Made by a program: the position numbers and the translations under genes. The notes under the pieces are model-generated. The model did not search any database. It was not told the origin of the DNA and saw only the letters and a list, made by a program, of their open reading frames with translations. From an uncultured Rhodospira sp. (GTDB lineage: Bacteria > Pseudomonadota > Alphaproteobacteria > Rhodospirillales > Rhodospirillaceae), in contig NZ_CAKZOT010000031.1 in the NCBI RefSeq assembly GCF_937138205.1, forward strand, positions 1-33,936: a stretch of 33,936 nt of DNA, written 5' to 3'. This document shows, piece after piece, positions 8,775 to 17,246 of this stretch. How positions within the stretch are numbered: position 1 is the stretch's first letter; every line of letters starts with the position of its first letter.

Positions 8775-9620
8775 CTACTCCCCAAACCCATGTCCGCCGG
8801 TGTCGAGGAACCCGAACTCCCGCAGAATGGCCTGACCGCGCGGCGAGGCGGCCAAATCCATGAACTGGCGGGCGCGCTCCGGCTGGCGCGAGACCGTCAG
8901 CAGGTTCAGGGCCAGCGTTTTCGGCACCGCGACGTCGAGGTCCAGGTCGATCACGTCGACCCGCTCCCTGACGCCGGGTGTGAAGGCCGCCCCGCGCCAG
9001 TTCAGGATCACGTCGGCCGAGCCGTCGAGCAAGGCCCGCATCAGCCCGCGCGAGTCCGTCTCCGACACCGTGGCGTTGGCGGTCACCGCCTCGTACAGAC
9101 CGCGCCGGGACAGGATTCGGCGGGTTTCCTGACCGATGCTGCTGGCCTCCGGACTGGCGATGACCACCGTTTTGGAGGGATCGGCCAGCGCTTCCAGACT
9201 GGGCGCGATCCCGTTGGGATTGCCCTTGAGCACGATCAGCGCGGCGACATTGAAGCCGATCCGCCGCGCCTCGCCCAGCAGACCGTCCGCCACGGTATCG
9301 TCGCGGTAGAAGAGGGATACGGGCAGATACAGGTCCCCGTCGCGGTTCGCCTTCAGCCCCTCATAAAGGGTCCGCGATGTCCCCGTGGTGACGACGACAT
9401 GGGTCCCCGTCTCGTCCTCGAACTGCCTGGCAAGGATGGCAATGGGATGCGCCAGCGTCGTTTCGCAGGCGATTCGCAGGACGGGAACGTTGTCCACGCT
9501 GGCCTGCGCCTGATCGAAGTCGTCATCGCAGGCGCTCAGCATCAGCGCCAGAAGCCCCAATAGCAGCCCGGCCATGACCGGGCCGATCCGGACTCGTGTT
9601 GGGACTGACACGCTTGGCAT
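8775..9620 (-). CDS. ModA-like periplasmic-binding lipoprotein, probably sensory
   Basis: The product is 281 residues. A lipoprotein signal (basic PTRVR, hydrophobic core, lipobox LSAC about residue 31) is followed by a type-2 periplasmic-binding fold. VPVLRIACETTLAHP opens the first lobe, with LARQFEDETGTHVVV and TTGTSRTLYEGLKAN resembling the ModA/AlgQ-like order of elements. GSADVILNWRG and a closing FMDLAASPRGQAILREFGF (typical of the family's last helix) follow. No permease or ATPase gene lies nearby. The next gene, 7 bases away, is the hybrid kinase, so a role as the kinase's ligand-binding subunit is inferred rather than import. The ATG at 9620 was chosen because GGAGA lies 9 bases upstream and it gives a normal-length signal; ATGs further upstream give an overlong basic leader. 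The ligand, oxyanion or other, cannot be read from sequence. Confidence 0.8.
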   Translation of the reverse strand: MPSVSVPTRVRIGPVMAGLLLGLLALMLSACDDDFDQAQASVDNVPVLRIACETTLAHPIAILARQFEDETGTHVVVTTGTSRTLYEGLKANRDGDLYLPVSLFYRDDTVADGLLGEARRIGFNVAALIVLKGNPNGIAPSLEALADPSKTVVIASPEASSIGQETRRILSRRGLYEAVTANATVSETDSRGLMRALLDGSADVILNWRGAAFTPGVRERVDVIDLDLDVAVPKTLALNLLTVSRQPERARQFMDLAASPRGQAILREFGFLDTGGHGFGE

Positions 9621-9728
9621 GGACTTGGTTCTCCGACGGGCCGGCGCCTTCGCGCGCCGCTCATGCGACATTCGGTCAAGCAAGCCCGTCGGCCCGACCG
9701 CCGAGGGGTCCCGACCCGGAATAAGCCC

Positions 9729-10373
9729 TTACACCCCTTGCAGGGTCCAACTGTCGAGAATGGTACGCGCCATTGGCAAATACAAGTCGAACAGGGTGTG
9801 TTCGGCAGTATACGTCCAAAGATGTACGACGGTTGCCTTTGGGCGCGGTCGAACCACCGCCCATTGACGCATCAGGGGACGCATCAGCCCGTCCCGGCCG
9901 GCCCACTCGGCCACCAACTGCCGGCCCGCCGGCAGGTCGTCGCGCCCGCCGTCGGCGGCCCCTGGCGGGACCCGGAACAGCGTCTCGCGGATCACCCGCA
10001 CCGAGTCGTACCGCGCGCGCAGGGTTTCGCGATGGGCGGCCAGCACCTCCACCGCCGAGCGCTCGGGATCGCCCGGCACCGGGGCCTCGCGGTTTTGCAC
10101 CGCGACCGGCGCGAAGTAGGCGTCCGTGCCCTCGGGACCCGAGAAGACAACGGTATAGGGCTCGGGCGTGGTGACGATCCAGTCCGCCGGCACGCTCAGG
10201 TGATAGCCCCAGGTCTCCGGCGCGAACCGCTTGAGCGGCCCGACGGCGCGCGGCGGGGCGGGCTTGGGGCCGGGCGGGCGCGGCGACACCGCCGCCCGGG
10301 CGAGACCGGGAGACAGAATCACCGCGATGCCGAGCCCCGCGAACGCCCGCCGGGTTAATAGTCCTTGCGCCAC
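9729..10373 (-). CDS. exported protein, possible PsbP/DUF1795-like fold
   Basis: The product is 214 residues from a GTG start that overlaps the last 19 bases of tamB. The N-terminus LLTRRAFAGLGIAVIL has a twin-arginine-like pair and a hydrophobic stretch ending ARA-A, so export by Tat or Sec is likely. A Pro-rich linker (residues 30-45) follows, then a domain with WGYHLSVPADWIV, TVVFSGPEGTDAYFAPVAV and later VVHLWTYTAEHTLFDLYLP. This order (a Trp-containing strand, an S-x-P-x-x-W motif, a long helix, then antiparallel strands ending in a helix that includes the word ILDSW) resembles PsbP/DcrB/DUF1795 proteins, whose members are often periplasmic stress or membrane-maintenance factors. The assignment is from pattern only. 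Overlap with tamB suggests co-transcription and an envelope role. Confidence 0.7.
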   Translation of the reverse strand: MAQGLLTRRAFAGLGIAVILSPGLARAAVSPRPPGPKPAPPRAVGPLKRFAPETWGYHLSVPADWIVTTPEPYTVVFSGPEGTDAYFAPVAVQNREAPVPGDPERSAVEVLAAHRETLRARYDSVRVIRETLFRVPPGAADGGRDDLPAGRQLVAEWAGRDGLMRPLMRQWAVVRPRPKATVVHLWTYTAEHTLFDLYLPMARTILDSWTLQGV

Positions 10374-13300
10374 ATCACCCCCACCTCGCCCGCGCCCGAG
10401 CGCCGGGCCTTGCTTTCCACGCGAAAGCCGGCGCCCAGGTCGACCTCGACGTTGACCCCGCCCGCACCGGGATCAATGCCCTGTTCCACGCCGACGTAGA
10501 CGTCCTCGCCCAGATAGGCGCCGGCCTCAACGCCCGGGCTGCCGCCTTCGCCGCCCTCGCCGACGCGCAGCACGTCCAGCCCCGTGGCCTGCCGGACCGT
10601 ATCGAGCAGCCCGAGCCCCTGGCCGTCGCCGCCGACACCGGTGAACCCCGCCAGCGCCCGCGCAAGCTGCACCGTCTGCACGGCCGACAACTCGCCGCTG
10701 CGCTTGTCGAACAGGATGTGCGACAGAACCTCGTCGCGCGGCCGCGCCGGCGATGACTCCAGCACGATCTCCGGATCGCGGGCCGGCCCGCGCACGCCCA
10801 GGCGACCCTCCAGGTCCGTCGTTTCGTACAGGGCGATGACCTCCAGCAAGGGATTGATCGGCCGCCCGCCGGTGAACTGGATATGGCCCGTCTCGATCGT
10901 CAGCGTTCGGCCGATCACGTCGATCGTCCCGCGCGTGATGTCGATGGTGCCGGTGACGCGGGGCGCGGCGGCGGTGCCGCCGACCTTCAGGCGGCCCTGC
11001 CACTCGGAATCGAGCCCCTGGCCGGTGACGTAAACGCGGTTCGGCATCCGCACGGTGACATCCAGCGCCACGGGAAAGGCCGTGGTCCCGCCCCCGCCAT
11101 CGTTGTCCGACGACGCGGCCGAGGCGCGCTCCAGCGCCGTCATGGCCGAGGTGTCGGGATCGTCGATCTCGACGGCATCGAGCGTCTGGACCGACGCACC
11201 GCCGCCAGCGGCCAGATTCACCCGCACCTCGCGGGTCTCCACCCACCCCGACAAAGCGCCCCGATCGCCCTCCAGATCCAGCGTCAGGTCGGCGTCGGCG
11301 CGGGCCTTCACCTCGTCGCGCCGCACCACCATGGCCTCGTTGAGCCGGGCGGAGACGGTGCCCACCGGGCCGCGTTCGGTCAGTTCGACATCGCCCTCGC
11401 CTTCCAGACGCCCGTTGCCGCCGTCCGTGCCCGACAATGACACCGACACCTGGTCCGTGCCGGCGGCGGTGGCCGTCACGGTCAGATCCTGCACCAGCGT
11501 GCCCGCCGTCAGGTGTTCATAGGTTCCTTTCGCCAGACGGGCGTCGGCCTCGATGGACGGCGCGGCGAGGGTGCCCGACACCACCGCGTGCAAGGTGAGA
11601 TCGCCCGCCAGTCGATGCTCGACCAGGGGCAGCAGTTCCCACAGGCGGGCGACAGGACCCTCCCAGTCCACGCGCGCGGAGAGGGGCTGGTCGGCCGGGA
11701 TGGGCGCGCCACCGCCCAGGGTCAGCGGCAGGTCGGCCTCGGCCTGGGCTGGTCGGTCAGCGAAGCCGGAGACCGTGGCCTCCGCCGTCAGCCGTCCACC
11801 ATCGAGCCGGGCAGACGCCTCGGCGGCCAGGGCCGGCACAGTGTCGTTGGCCGCCAGGGCCACGTCGCGGACCGACAGCGTCACGCGGCCCGTGGGATTT
11901 GGCAGGCGTCCGCTCATCTCGGCGGTCAGATCCAGCCGCCCGGACAGACCCAGATCCGGCGCCACGAGTTCCGCCAGTGCCAGGGGCAGCGCCTCGGCCC
12001 GGGCCGCCACGTCCAGCGATTGGCCCGTCATGCCGCCTTGCAGGGTGAGGGTACCGTCGTCCACGGCGAGCGCGAGACGGTCAACCTGGGCGCCGCCCTC
12101 CAGCGTCAGGGTGGCGGGCTGGCGCAAGGTGACCGTGTGCCCGCCCGTTTCCAGGGACAGCTGGTCCAGTGCCACCGTGGGGGTCGCGCCGCCGCCGGCC
12201 TGAAGCCGAACCGCCGTCGTCAGAGTCAGCGGCCCGGTCGGCCCGCTGCCGGACAGCTCGGCGGTGGCGGACAGGCCGCTGATCGGACCGTCCACGCGAA
12301 CCGTCAGGCGATCCCAGTCCACCGGCCCCGCCGCGCCATCTTCCGACGACACCGTGCCGGCCAGGGCGGGCGTGCCCAGCAGGTCGTCGGCCGTGAGGTC
12401 GAGCGCCATCGACCCCGTGGACACATCGGCGTCGGATAGGGTGAGCGAGCGGCCTTGCGCCGTCACCGTCGCCCGCTGCCGCCCCTCTTCGGCGGACAGG
12501 GTGACATCGGCGGACAGGCCGCCGGTCATGGGCGGCGCGCCCCAGGCCGCCAATCCGCCAGCGTCGTCCACCGCCAGCGTCAGGCGTCCCTGGCTGAGAA
12601 GCGTGGCGAGGTCAGTGGTCGCGGATCCGGTCACGGCGACGCCGGACCCCTGCACCCTCAGGTCGCGAAGCTCCGCCTTTGCATAGGATGGCAGAGCATA
12701 GGTCGCCGCGACCGTCACCGGTCCGCCCGGCCCGGTGCCCTTGACGTCCAGGGCGCCGGACGCCCCGCTGGCCACGGTGTCGGCGTTGGCCTTGACCGTG
12801 ACATCGGTCCACGTCTGTTCGGCCACGGTAATCTCGGCGGAGCGCACGGTCGCCGTCACGTCCGGATTGCCCAGGGCGCCCGACCCGGTGGCGTCCAGTG
12901 TCGCCGCGCCGGAGACCGCACCGCCGGTCAACGGCCCGAGGTTGGCGACGTCGGCGGACAGCTTCGCGGACAGGGTCTTGAAATTCGCCGGCATCGACAC
13001 GGCGCCGGTCGCCTGGATGTCCGTGCCGTCGAGGTCCAGAGCCTTGACCGACAGACCGGTGTCCGGATCAAAGGCGACCCGGCCCTGCAACGTCGGGTCC
13101 GGACCCAGCAGGGCATCGACCTGCTGGATCCCCAGGGCCGCATTCGAGAGCGTCAGCGTGGCGTCTCCCGACACCGCCAACGTGTCGTCCAGACGCACGC
13201 CGGAGACGCTCAGCCGGCCCGACCCGCTGGGGCTCAGCCCGCCCAGCACCGGCGTCAGCCGATCCAGACGCGTCAGGTCCAGATGCGCGTCGGTTTCGAC

Positions 13301-14209
13301 GGACAGCGGCGAGGGCTCCACGACGCCGCTCGCCACCAGGGTCACGCCGCCATCGTCGGTAAGGGTCGCCTGGTCCAGGGTCAGGCGCGCGCTCTCAAGC
13401 GCATACGTGCCACGCACGGTCAGGTCGAGCGGATGGGGCAGCAAGTCGGCCACGACGCGTGGCACACGTGTGCCCAGGGGCTCGATCCGCCCCTCAAGCG
13501 TCAGGGCCACGCGATCAAAATCCAGCCCGGACATCCGGGCCGTCGCCGTGATGGCGGTGGGCGGCCCGTCGATCCGCCGCACCGCAAGACGCACATCAAT
13601 GGCCTGCGGATCGTAGCCGTCGCCCTCGGCGATCAGATGCCCGTCGACGTCGAAAATCACCGGCTCGCCCACCACCGGCGCCCCCAGGGATATCCCATCC
13701 AGGTCAAGCTCTTTGAGAGTCACAAGGCCCAACAGTCGGGGATCGAACGGCGCGTCGTCCTGGGTCGGATCGGGATCGGACGGTGGGACCACCGGCACCC
13801 GCTCCACCGACAGTGCCGAGGCCTCAAGCCGCGTGACCGTCAGCCGCCGATCGAGCAGGCCCCAGGGGTCCCAGGCCAGGGCGATGCGGTCGGCCGCCAG
13901 CCACACGCCGTCCGCGTCGGCCACGGACAGGTCGACCAGGCGTGCCTCGAACGGAAGATCGCCCTCCAGCGCGCCCAGCCGCACGGTCACCGGGCTGGCC
14001 CCGTTGATCGCCTCCAGCGCCGTATCCTTCAGCCACGCCCGCCCGGCATCGGTGCGGAACAGCCACCCGGCCGCGCCGGCTGTTCCGACCAGGACAAGCA
14101 GGACCAGAATGGTCAGGACCGGCAGCACCCGGCGCCGGGAACGCCGGGGTTGCCGCGATCCCGATCCGGTGTCGCGGGGTGGACTTGGTCGATCTTTGGA
14201 CTCGGGCAT
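10355..14209 (-). CDS. tamB: TamB-family inner-membrane translocation/assembly protein
   Basis: The product is 1,284 residues, typical of TamB. A basic cytoplasmic tip is followed by one membrane anchor (about residues 28-50, VLPVLTILVLLVLVGTAGAA). A very long periplasmic part made of repeated beta strands rich in Asp, Thr, Val and Gly comes next. The N-terminal piece has the usual FEARLVDLSVADADGVWLAA and IALAWDPWGLLDRRLTV signature. The last 320 residues carry the conserved TamB domain (formerly DUF490): RVYVTGQGLDSEWQGRL, GTIDITRGTIDVIGRTL, GGRPINPLLEV, and DEVLSHILFDKRSGELS. TamB proteins form a hydrophobic groove that bridges the two membranes and carries phospholipid to the outer membrane or helps assemble outer-membrane proteins. 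The partner gene tamA, normally just upstream, is absent; hemJ is there instead. There is no strong ribosome site before the ATG. Confidence 0.92.
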   Translation of the reverse strand: MPESKDRPSPPRDTGSGSRQPRRSRRRVLPVLTILVLLVLVGTAGAAGWLFRTDAGRAWLKDTALEAINGASPVTVRLGALEGDLPFEARLVDLSVADADGVWLAADRIALAWDPWGLLDRRLTVTRLEASALSVERVPVVPPSDPDPTQDDAPFDPRLLGLVTLKELDLDGISLGAPVVGEPVIFDVDGHLIAEGDGYDPQAIDVRLAVRRIDGPPTAITATARMSGLDFDRVALTLEGRIEPLGTRVPRVVADLLPHPLDLTVRGTYALESARLTLDQATLTDDGGVTLVASGVVEPSPLSVETDAHLDLTRLDRLTPVLGGLSPSGSGRLSVSGVRLDDTLAVSGDATLTLSNAALGIQQVDALLGPDPTLQGRVAFDPDTGLSVKALDLDGTDIQATGAVSMPANFKTLSAKLSADVANLGPLTGGAVSGAATLDATGSGALGNPDVTATVRSAEITVAEQTWTDVTVKANADTVASGASGALDVKGTGPGGPVTVAATYALPSYAKAELRDLRVQGSGVAVTGSATTDLATLLSQGRLTLAVDDAGGLAAWGAPPMTGGLSADVTLSAEEGRQRATVTAQGRSLTLSDADVSTGSMALDLTADDLLGTPALAGTVSSEDGAAGPVDWDRLTVRVDGPISGLSATAELSGSGPTGPLTLTTAVRLQAGGGATPTVALDQLSLETGGHTVTLRQPATLTLEGGAQVDRLALAVDDGTLTLQGGMTGQSLDVAARAEALPLALAELVAPDLGLSGRLDLTAEMSGRLPNPTGRVTLSVRDVALAANDTVPALAAEASARLDGGRLTAEATVSGFADRPAQAEADLPLTLGGGAPIPADQPLSARVDWEGPVARLWELLPLVEHRLAGDLTLHAVVSGTLAAPSIEADARLAKGTYEHLTAGTLVQDLTVTATAAGTDQVSVSLSGTDGGNGRLEGEGDVELTERGPVGTVSARLNEAMVVRRDEVKARADADLTLDLEGDRGALSGWVETREVRVNLAAGGGASVQTLDAVEIDDPDTSAMTALERASAASSDNDGGGGTTAFPVALDVTVRMPNRVYVTGQGLDSEWQGRLKVGGTAAAPRVTGTIDITRGTIDVIGRTLTIETGHIQFTGGRPINPLLEVIALYETTDLEGRLGVRGPARDPEIVLESSPARPRDEVLSHILFDKRSGELSAVQTVQLARALAGFTGVGGDGQGLGLLDTVRQATGLDVLRVGEGGEGGSPGVEAGAYLGEDVYVGVEQGIDPGAGGVNVEVDLGAGFRVESKARRSGAGEVGVMWRKDY

Positions 14210-14267
14210 TCAAGCCGCCAACCCAGTTCCCTCGACGAAGGACGATGCGTCGGTGACCCGCGCCGAG

Positions 14268-14726
14268 TCAGAAGGGACGCACTATCACCATGGGCACGAT
14301 GATCAGCATCATCAAGGTGGGCACCTCGTTCCAGACCCGATAGAAGGTGTGCGAGCGGGTGTTCTGATCGGCCGCGAACTCCTTGCGCCAGCGGGCATAA
14401 AGACCGTGACAGGCGAACAGGATGATCACCGCCAGAAACTTGACGTGGAACCAGCCGGACGTCAGCCAGGGTCCCCACAGGAGCAGGCCAGTCACCAACG
14501 CCACCACCAGCGACGGGTTCATGATCGCCTTCAGGAGGCGCCGTTCCATGACCTTGAACCGCTCGGACGTCGGCGAGCCCGGTTCCTCCATGGCATGATA
14601 AACATACAGGCGTGGCAAATAGAACAGCCCGGCCATCCAGGTAATAATACTGATGACGTGCAGAGTCTTGATCCACAAATAGTAATCGCCCAGGCCAAGA
14701 AGAGTCATGAAATCGAGATACTGCAT
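14268..14726 (-). CDS. hemJ: protoporphyrinogen IX oxidase HemJ
   Basis: The product is 152 residues with four hydrophobic helices. It carries the family's conserved histidine in the first helix (H23, WIKTLHVISIITWMAGLFY) and a conserved lysine in RRLLKAIMNPSL (K66). Further typical segments are GWFHVKFLAVIILFACHGLYARW and YRVWNEVPTLMMLIIVPMVIV. HemJ is the integral-membrane enzyme that oxidises protoporphyrinogen IX to protoporphyrin IX in bacteria lacking HemG and HemY. A GGAGGGG ribosome site lies about 9 bases before the ATG at 14726. It sits between hemH (61 bases upstream) and tamB (58 bases downstream), and with hemE it forms a haem-synthesis run. It supplies the substrate of HemH. Confidence 0.94.
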   Translation of the reverse strand: MQYLDFMTLLGLGDYYLWIKTLHVISIITWMAGLFYLPRLYVYHAMEEPGSPTSERFKVMERRLLKAIMNPSLVVALVTGLLLWGPWLTSGWFHVKFLAVIILFACHGLYARWRKEFAADQNTRSHTFYRVWNEVPTLMMLIIVPMVIVRPF

Positions 14727-14788
14727 TGAGTCATCCCCTCCACGCCATGCTGGTTCCGATCGCGGTGTGCCGCGTTCGCGCTCTCAAA

Positions 14789-15886
14789 TTACGATTTCTG
14801 ATCCTGGCCCGGGACATGCGGACACATGGCCCACTCGCCGCTGCACACCCGCGCCCCCACTTGTGAACACAGCCGCTCGCTGGCCGGTCCCGCCTCGATC
14901 AGGCAGCCGTCGCCGGCTTCCGGTTGGACCGCGCGCACGACAAGGTCGGCCAGTCCCGTGATGAAGGCATCGTGCGCCTGAACGGTCGGTACCCGCACGT
15001 AGGCCGGCACGCCGCGCTCCTCGGCCAGTTCGCCGTATTCCAGGTCCAGCTCGACAAGCGTTTCCGAATGCTCGGACACGAACGCCAGCGGCACCACGAC
15101 CACCGGCACCCCGTCGCGGCCGGCCCGTTCGATCTCGGAATCGGTATCCGGGCCGATCCATTCCAGCGGCCCGACCCGGCTCTGGTAGCACACGACCCAG
15201 TCCAGGTCCGGAAGACCCATGGCCTCGACGATGGCCCTGGCCGTCATCTCCACCTGGCTCTGGTAGGGATCGCCCTTGTCGATGATGATCTTGGGCAGGC
15301 CGTGGGCCGAGAACAGCACGCGCGGCGGCCCGTGCTCCCGCGCCTTGTCGACCCCGGCCTTGGTCAGGTCGGCCAGAGCGGAAACAAAGCCCGTTTCGGT
15401 CGGATAGCAACAGATCGTATACGTCTTGGCCTTCAAACCCCGGGCCTCGGCCGTGCGCACCCACATGTTCAGGGACGAGCCGCTGGTCGAGCTGGAATAC
15501 TGCGGGTACAGCGGCAGCAGAATCACGGTGTCCGGCCGGAACGCCTTGACCTGGTCCACGGCGTCCCTGGTCATCGGATGCCAGTAGCGCATGGCCATGA
15601 ACACGCCGACCTCGTCGGCGACCCCACGCCCCTCCAGCGCCGCCTTGAGCGCCTCGGTCTGCGCCTCGGTCTGCTCGACCAGGGGCGAACGTCCGCCGAT
15701 GCGCTCGTAGATGGCGCGGGCGATGGGCGCGCGGCGGGCGGACACGACCTTGGCCATCAACCAGCGCGGAACAGTCGGCAACCCCACGATGGCCGGATCG
15801 TTGAACAGATTGAACAGGAAGGGCTTGACGGACTTCAGACTGTCCGGCCCCCCCAGGTTGAAGACGACGACCGCCAGACGACTCAT
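14789..15886 (-). CDS. hemH: ferrochelatase
   Basis: The product is 365 residues. It inserts Fe(II) into protoporphyrin IX, the last step of protohaem synthesis. Seen directly are the N-terminal FNLGGPDSL, the LLPLYPQYSSSTSGS core, the catalytic histidine in LFSAHGLP (H195) and the FVSEHSETLVELD metal-site signature (E275). The protein is about 25-30 residues longer than the cluster-free enzymes. The extra tail carries four cysteines (C328, C340, C348, C355), and C159-C160 lie in the body. This recalls ferrochelatases with a C-terminal [2Fe-2S] cluster, known in some alphaproteobacteria. The ATG at 15886 was chosen over a GTG six bases upstream because GGAG sits 5 bases before it. It is transcribed with hemE upstream (57-base gap) and hemJ downstream. 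Confidence 0.96.
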   Translation of the reverse strand: MSRLAVVVFNLGGPDSLKSVKPFLFNLFNDPAIVGLPTVPRWLMAKVVSARRAPIARAIYERIGGRSPLVEQTEAQTEALKAALEGRGVADEVGVFMAMRYWHPMTRDAVDQVKAFRPDTVILLPLYPQYSSSTSGSSLNMWVRTAEARGLKAKTYTICCYPTETGFVSALADLTKAGVDKAREHGPPRVLFSAHGLPKIIIDKGDPYQSQVEMTARAIVEAMGLPDLDWVVCYQSRVGPLEWIGPDTDSEIERAGRDGVPVVVVPLAFVSEHSETLVELDLEYGELAEERGVPAYVRVPTVQAHDAFITGLADLVVRAVQPEAGDGCLIEAGPASERLCSQVGARVCSGEWAMCPHVPGQDQKS

Positions 15887-15943
15887 GACCACTCCCGCAC
15901 ATCATGGTCCCGCCGCACCGGGACCGTCTTCCTGCCCGACATC

Positions 15944-17014
15944 TCAGACATCGGTCGGGCGCGGCGCATTCCGGATCCGCTCCATCATCCGCGCCACGTT
16001 GTCCGGCGGGGTTCGCGGCACGATGCCGTGCCCGAGATTGAAGATATGCGGCCGGCGTCCGCACAGGGTGGCCAGGACATGGTCCGTGGCGGCGTCCAGG
16101 GCCTCGCCACCGACCACCAGATGGATCGGATCCAGATTGCCCTGGGTCACGGCCTTCGGCTGCACGACCTCCGCCGCCCAGTCGCACGGCACGGACGTAT
16201 CGAGCCCCACGGCCGTTACACCGGTTTCCTCGATGAAGCGGGGATACAACGCGCCCGCCCCACGCGGGAACCCGATCACCGGCACGCCCGGGCGTTCCGC
16301 CTGGATGCGCCGCGTCAGTCGGCCGATGGGATCGGCCACCCACCGCATGAAATCGGCTTCCGGCAGCGCCCCTGCCCAGGTGTCGAAGATCTGCACCGCC
16401 TCGGCGCCGGCGTCGATCTGGGCGATCAGGTAGTCCCCCGTGGCCTGCACCAGCGTGTCGATCAGTCGCCCGAACAGATCGGGCCGGCCATAGGCCCAGG
16501 TCTTGGTGGTGGCGAAGTCCTTCGAACTGCCGCCCTCGATCATGTACGTGGCCACCGTCCACGGCGCCCCGGCGAAACCGATCAGCGCCGTGGTCTCCGG
16601 AATCGCCTTGGACAGGCCACTGACCGTCTCGAAAACGGGGCGCATGTGATCGAGCACCCGGCCGATGTCGAGCCGCGCCAGATCGGCCTCGTCCTTCAGG
16701 GCCTCCAGGACCGGCCCCTCGCCTTCGCGGAACGCCACGTCCTGGCCCAGCGCGTGCGGGATCACCAGGATATCCGAGAACAGGATCGCGGCGTCGAACC
16801 CATAACGGCGCAGCGGCTGCAACGTGACCTCGACGGCCAGATCGGGCGTATAGCACAGATCGAGGAACCCGCCCGCCGTCTCCCGGGTCGCCCGGTATTC
16901 CGGCAGGTATCGGCCCGCCTGGCGCATCAGCCAGACCGGGGGCGGCCACACGGCCTCGCCGGCCAGGGTGCGCAGGAAGGGCTTGGGAGACGAAGCGGCA
17001 GTGGACTCGGACAC
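15944..17014 (-). CDS. hemE: uroporphyrinogen decarboxylase
   Basis: The product is 356 residues and converts uroporphyrinogen III to coproporphyrinogen III. Both family signatures are present: [13 protein letters not shown] (residues 29-41) and [17 protein letters not shown] (146-161). The catalytic aspartate is in LFSDILVIP (D81), and NLGHGIVP lies near the C-terminus. The GTG at 17014 ([11 protein letters not shown]) was chosen because the family starts there and GGAG lies 8 bases before it. An in-frame extension to 17245 would run into the origin region and matches nothing. In Caulobacter and Rickettsia this gene borders the chromosomal origin, and here the next 600 bases look like that origin. 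It is the first gene of the leftward hemE-hemH-hemJ-tamB run. Confidence 0.96.
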   Translation of the reverse strand: MSESTAASSPKPFLRTLAGEAVWPPPVWLMRQAGRYLPEYRATRETAGGFLDLCYTPDLAVEVTLQPLRRYGFDAAILFSDILVIPHALGQDVAFREGEGPVLEALKDEADLARLDIGRVLDHMRPVFETVSGLSKAIPETTALIGFAGAPWTVATYMIEGGSSKDFATTKTWAYGRPDLFGRLIDTLVQATGDYLIAQIDAGAEAVQIFDTWAGALPEADFMRWVADPIGRLTRRIQAERPGVPVIGFPRGAGALYPRFIEETGVTAVGLDTSVPCDWAAEVVQPKAVTQGNLDPIHLVVGGEALDAATDHVLATLCGRRPHIFNLGHGIVPRTPPDNVARMMERIRNAPRPTDV

Positions 17015-17165
17015 GAAGCGGACTCCAGCGAAGGGAACGCGAAACCCATGGCGGGCACGGCTCAAGCGCCTGGGAGCCGACCCGTCGGGGACCCTCCTTC
17101 TAAACATAGAAAAGAAGAATTGAAAGGGATGGTGAGGTTGTTGGAGGGGGGGATCCTGGGGATTC

Positions 17166-17184
17166 ATGGCTGTCCGACAGCCAT
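17166..17184. repeat. perfect 19-base palindrome in the origin region
   Basis: ATGGCTGTC (17166-17174), a single C, then GACAGCCAT (17176-17184). The arms match at all nine positions. It could be a binding site for a dimeric protein or a hairpin. It sits about 40 bases from the AT-rich patch. Confidence 0.7.
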
Positions 17185-17222
17185 CCCAAACCGGGCGGGG
17201 GGTCGGCCGGGCTCCGGGTGTG

Positions 17223-17246
17223 TCTGGGGACAGGTCTGGGGACAAC
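17223..17246. repeat. tandem 12-base repeat in the origin region
   Basis: TCTGGGGACAGG (17223-17234) is followed directly by TCTGGGGACAAC (17235-17246), identical at 10 of 12 positions. Each unit includes TGGGGACA, a degenerate DnaA-box word on the opposite strand (TGTCCCCA). Confidence 0.6.

Noticed and set aside
12455-14302. Plus-strand open frame of 615 codons opposite tamB
   Set aside because: It is the mirror of the TamB coding strand with an Arg/Gln/Gly-rich product and no ribosome site.
17015-17245. N-terminal extension of hemE by 77 residues
   Set aside because: The added residues match no HemE feature and run through the AT-rich patch and palindrome of the probable origin; the GTG at 17014 has a good ribosome site.
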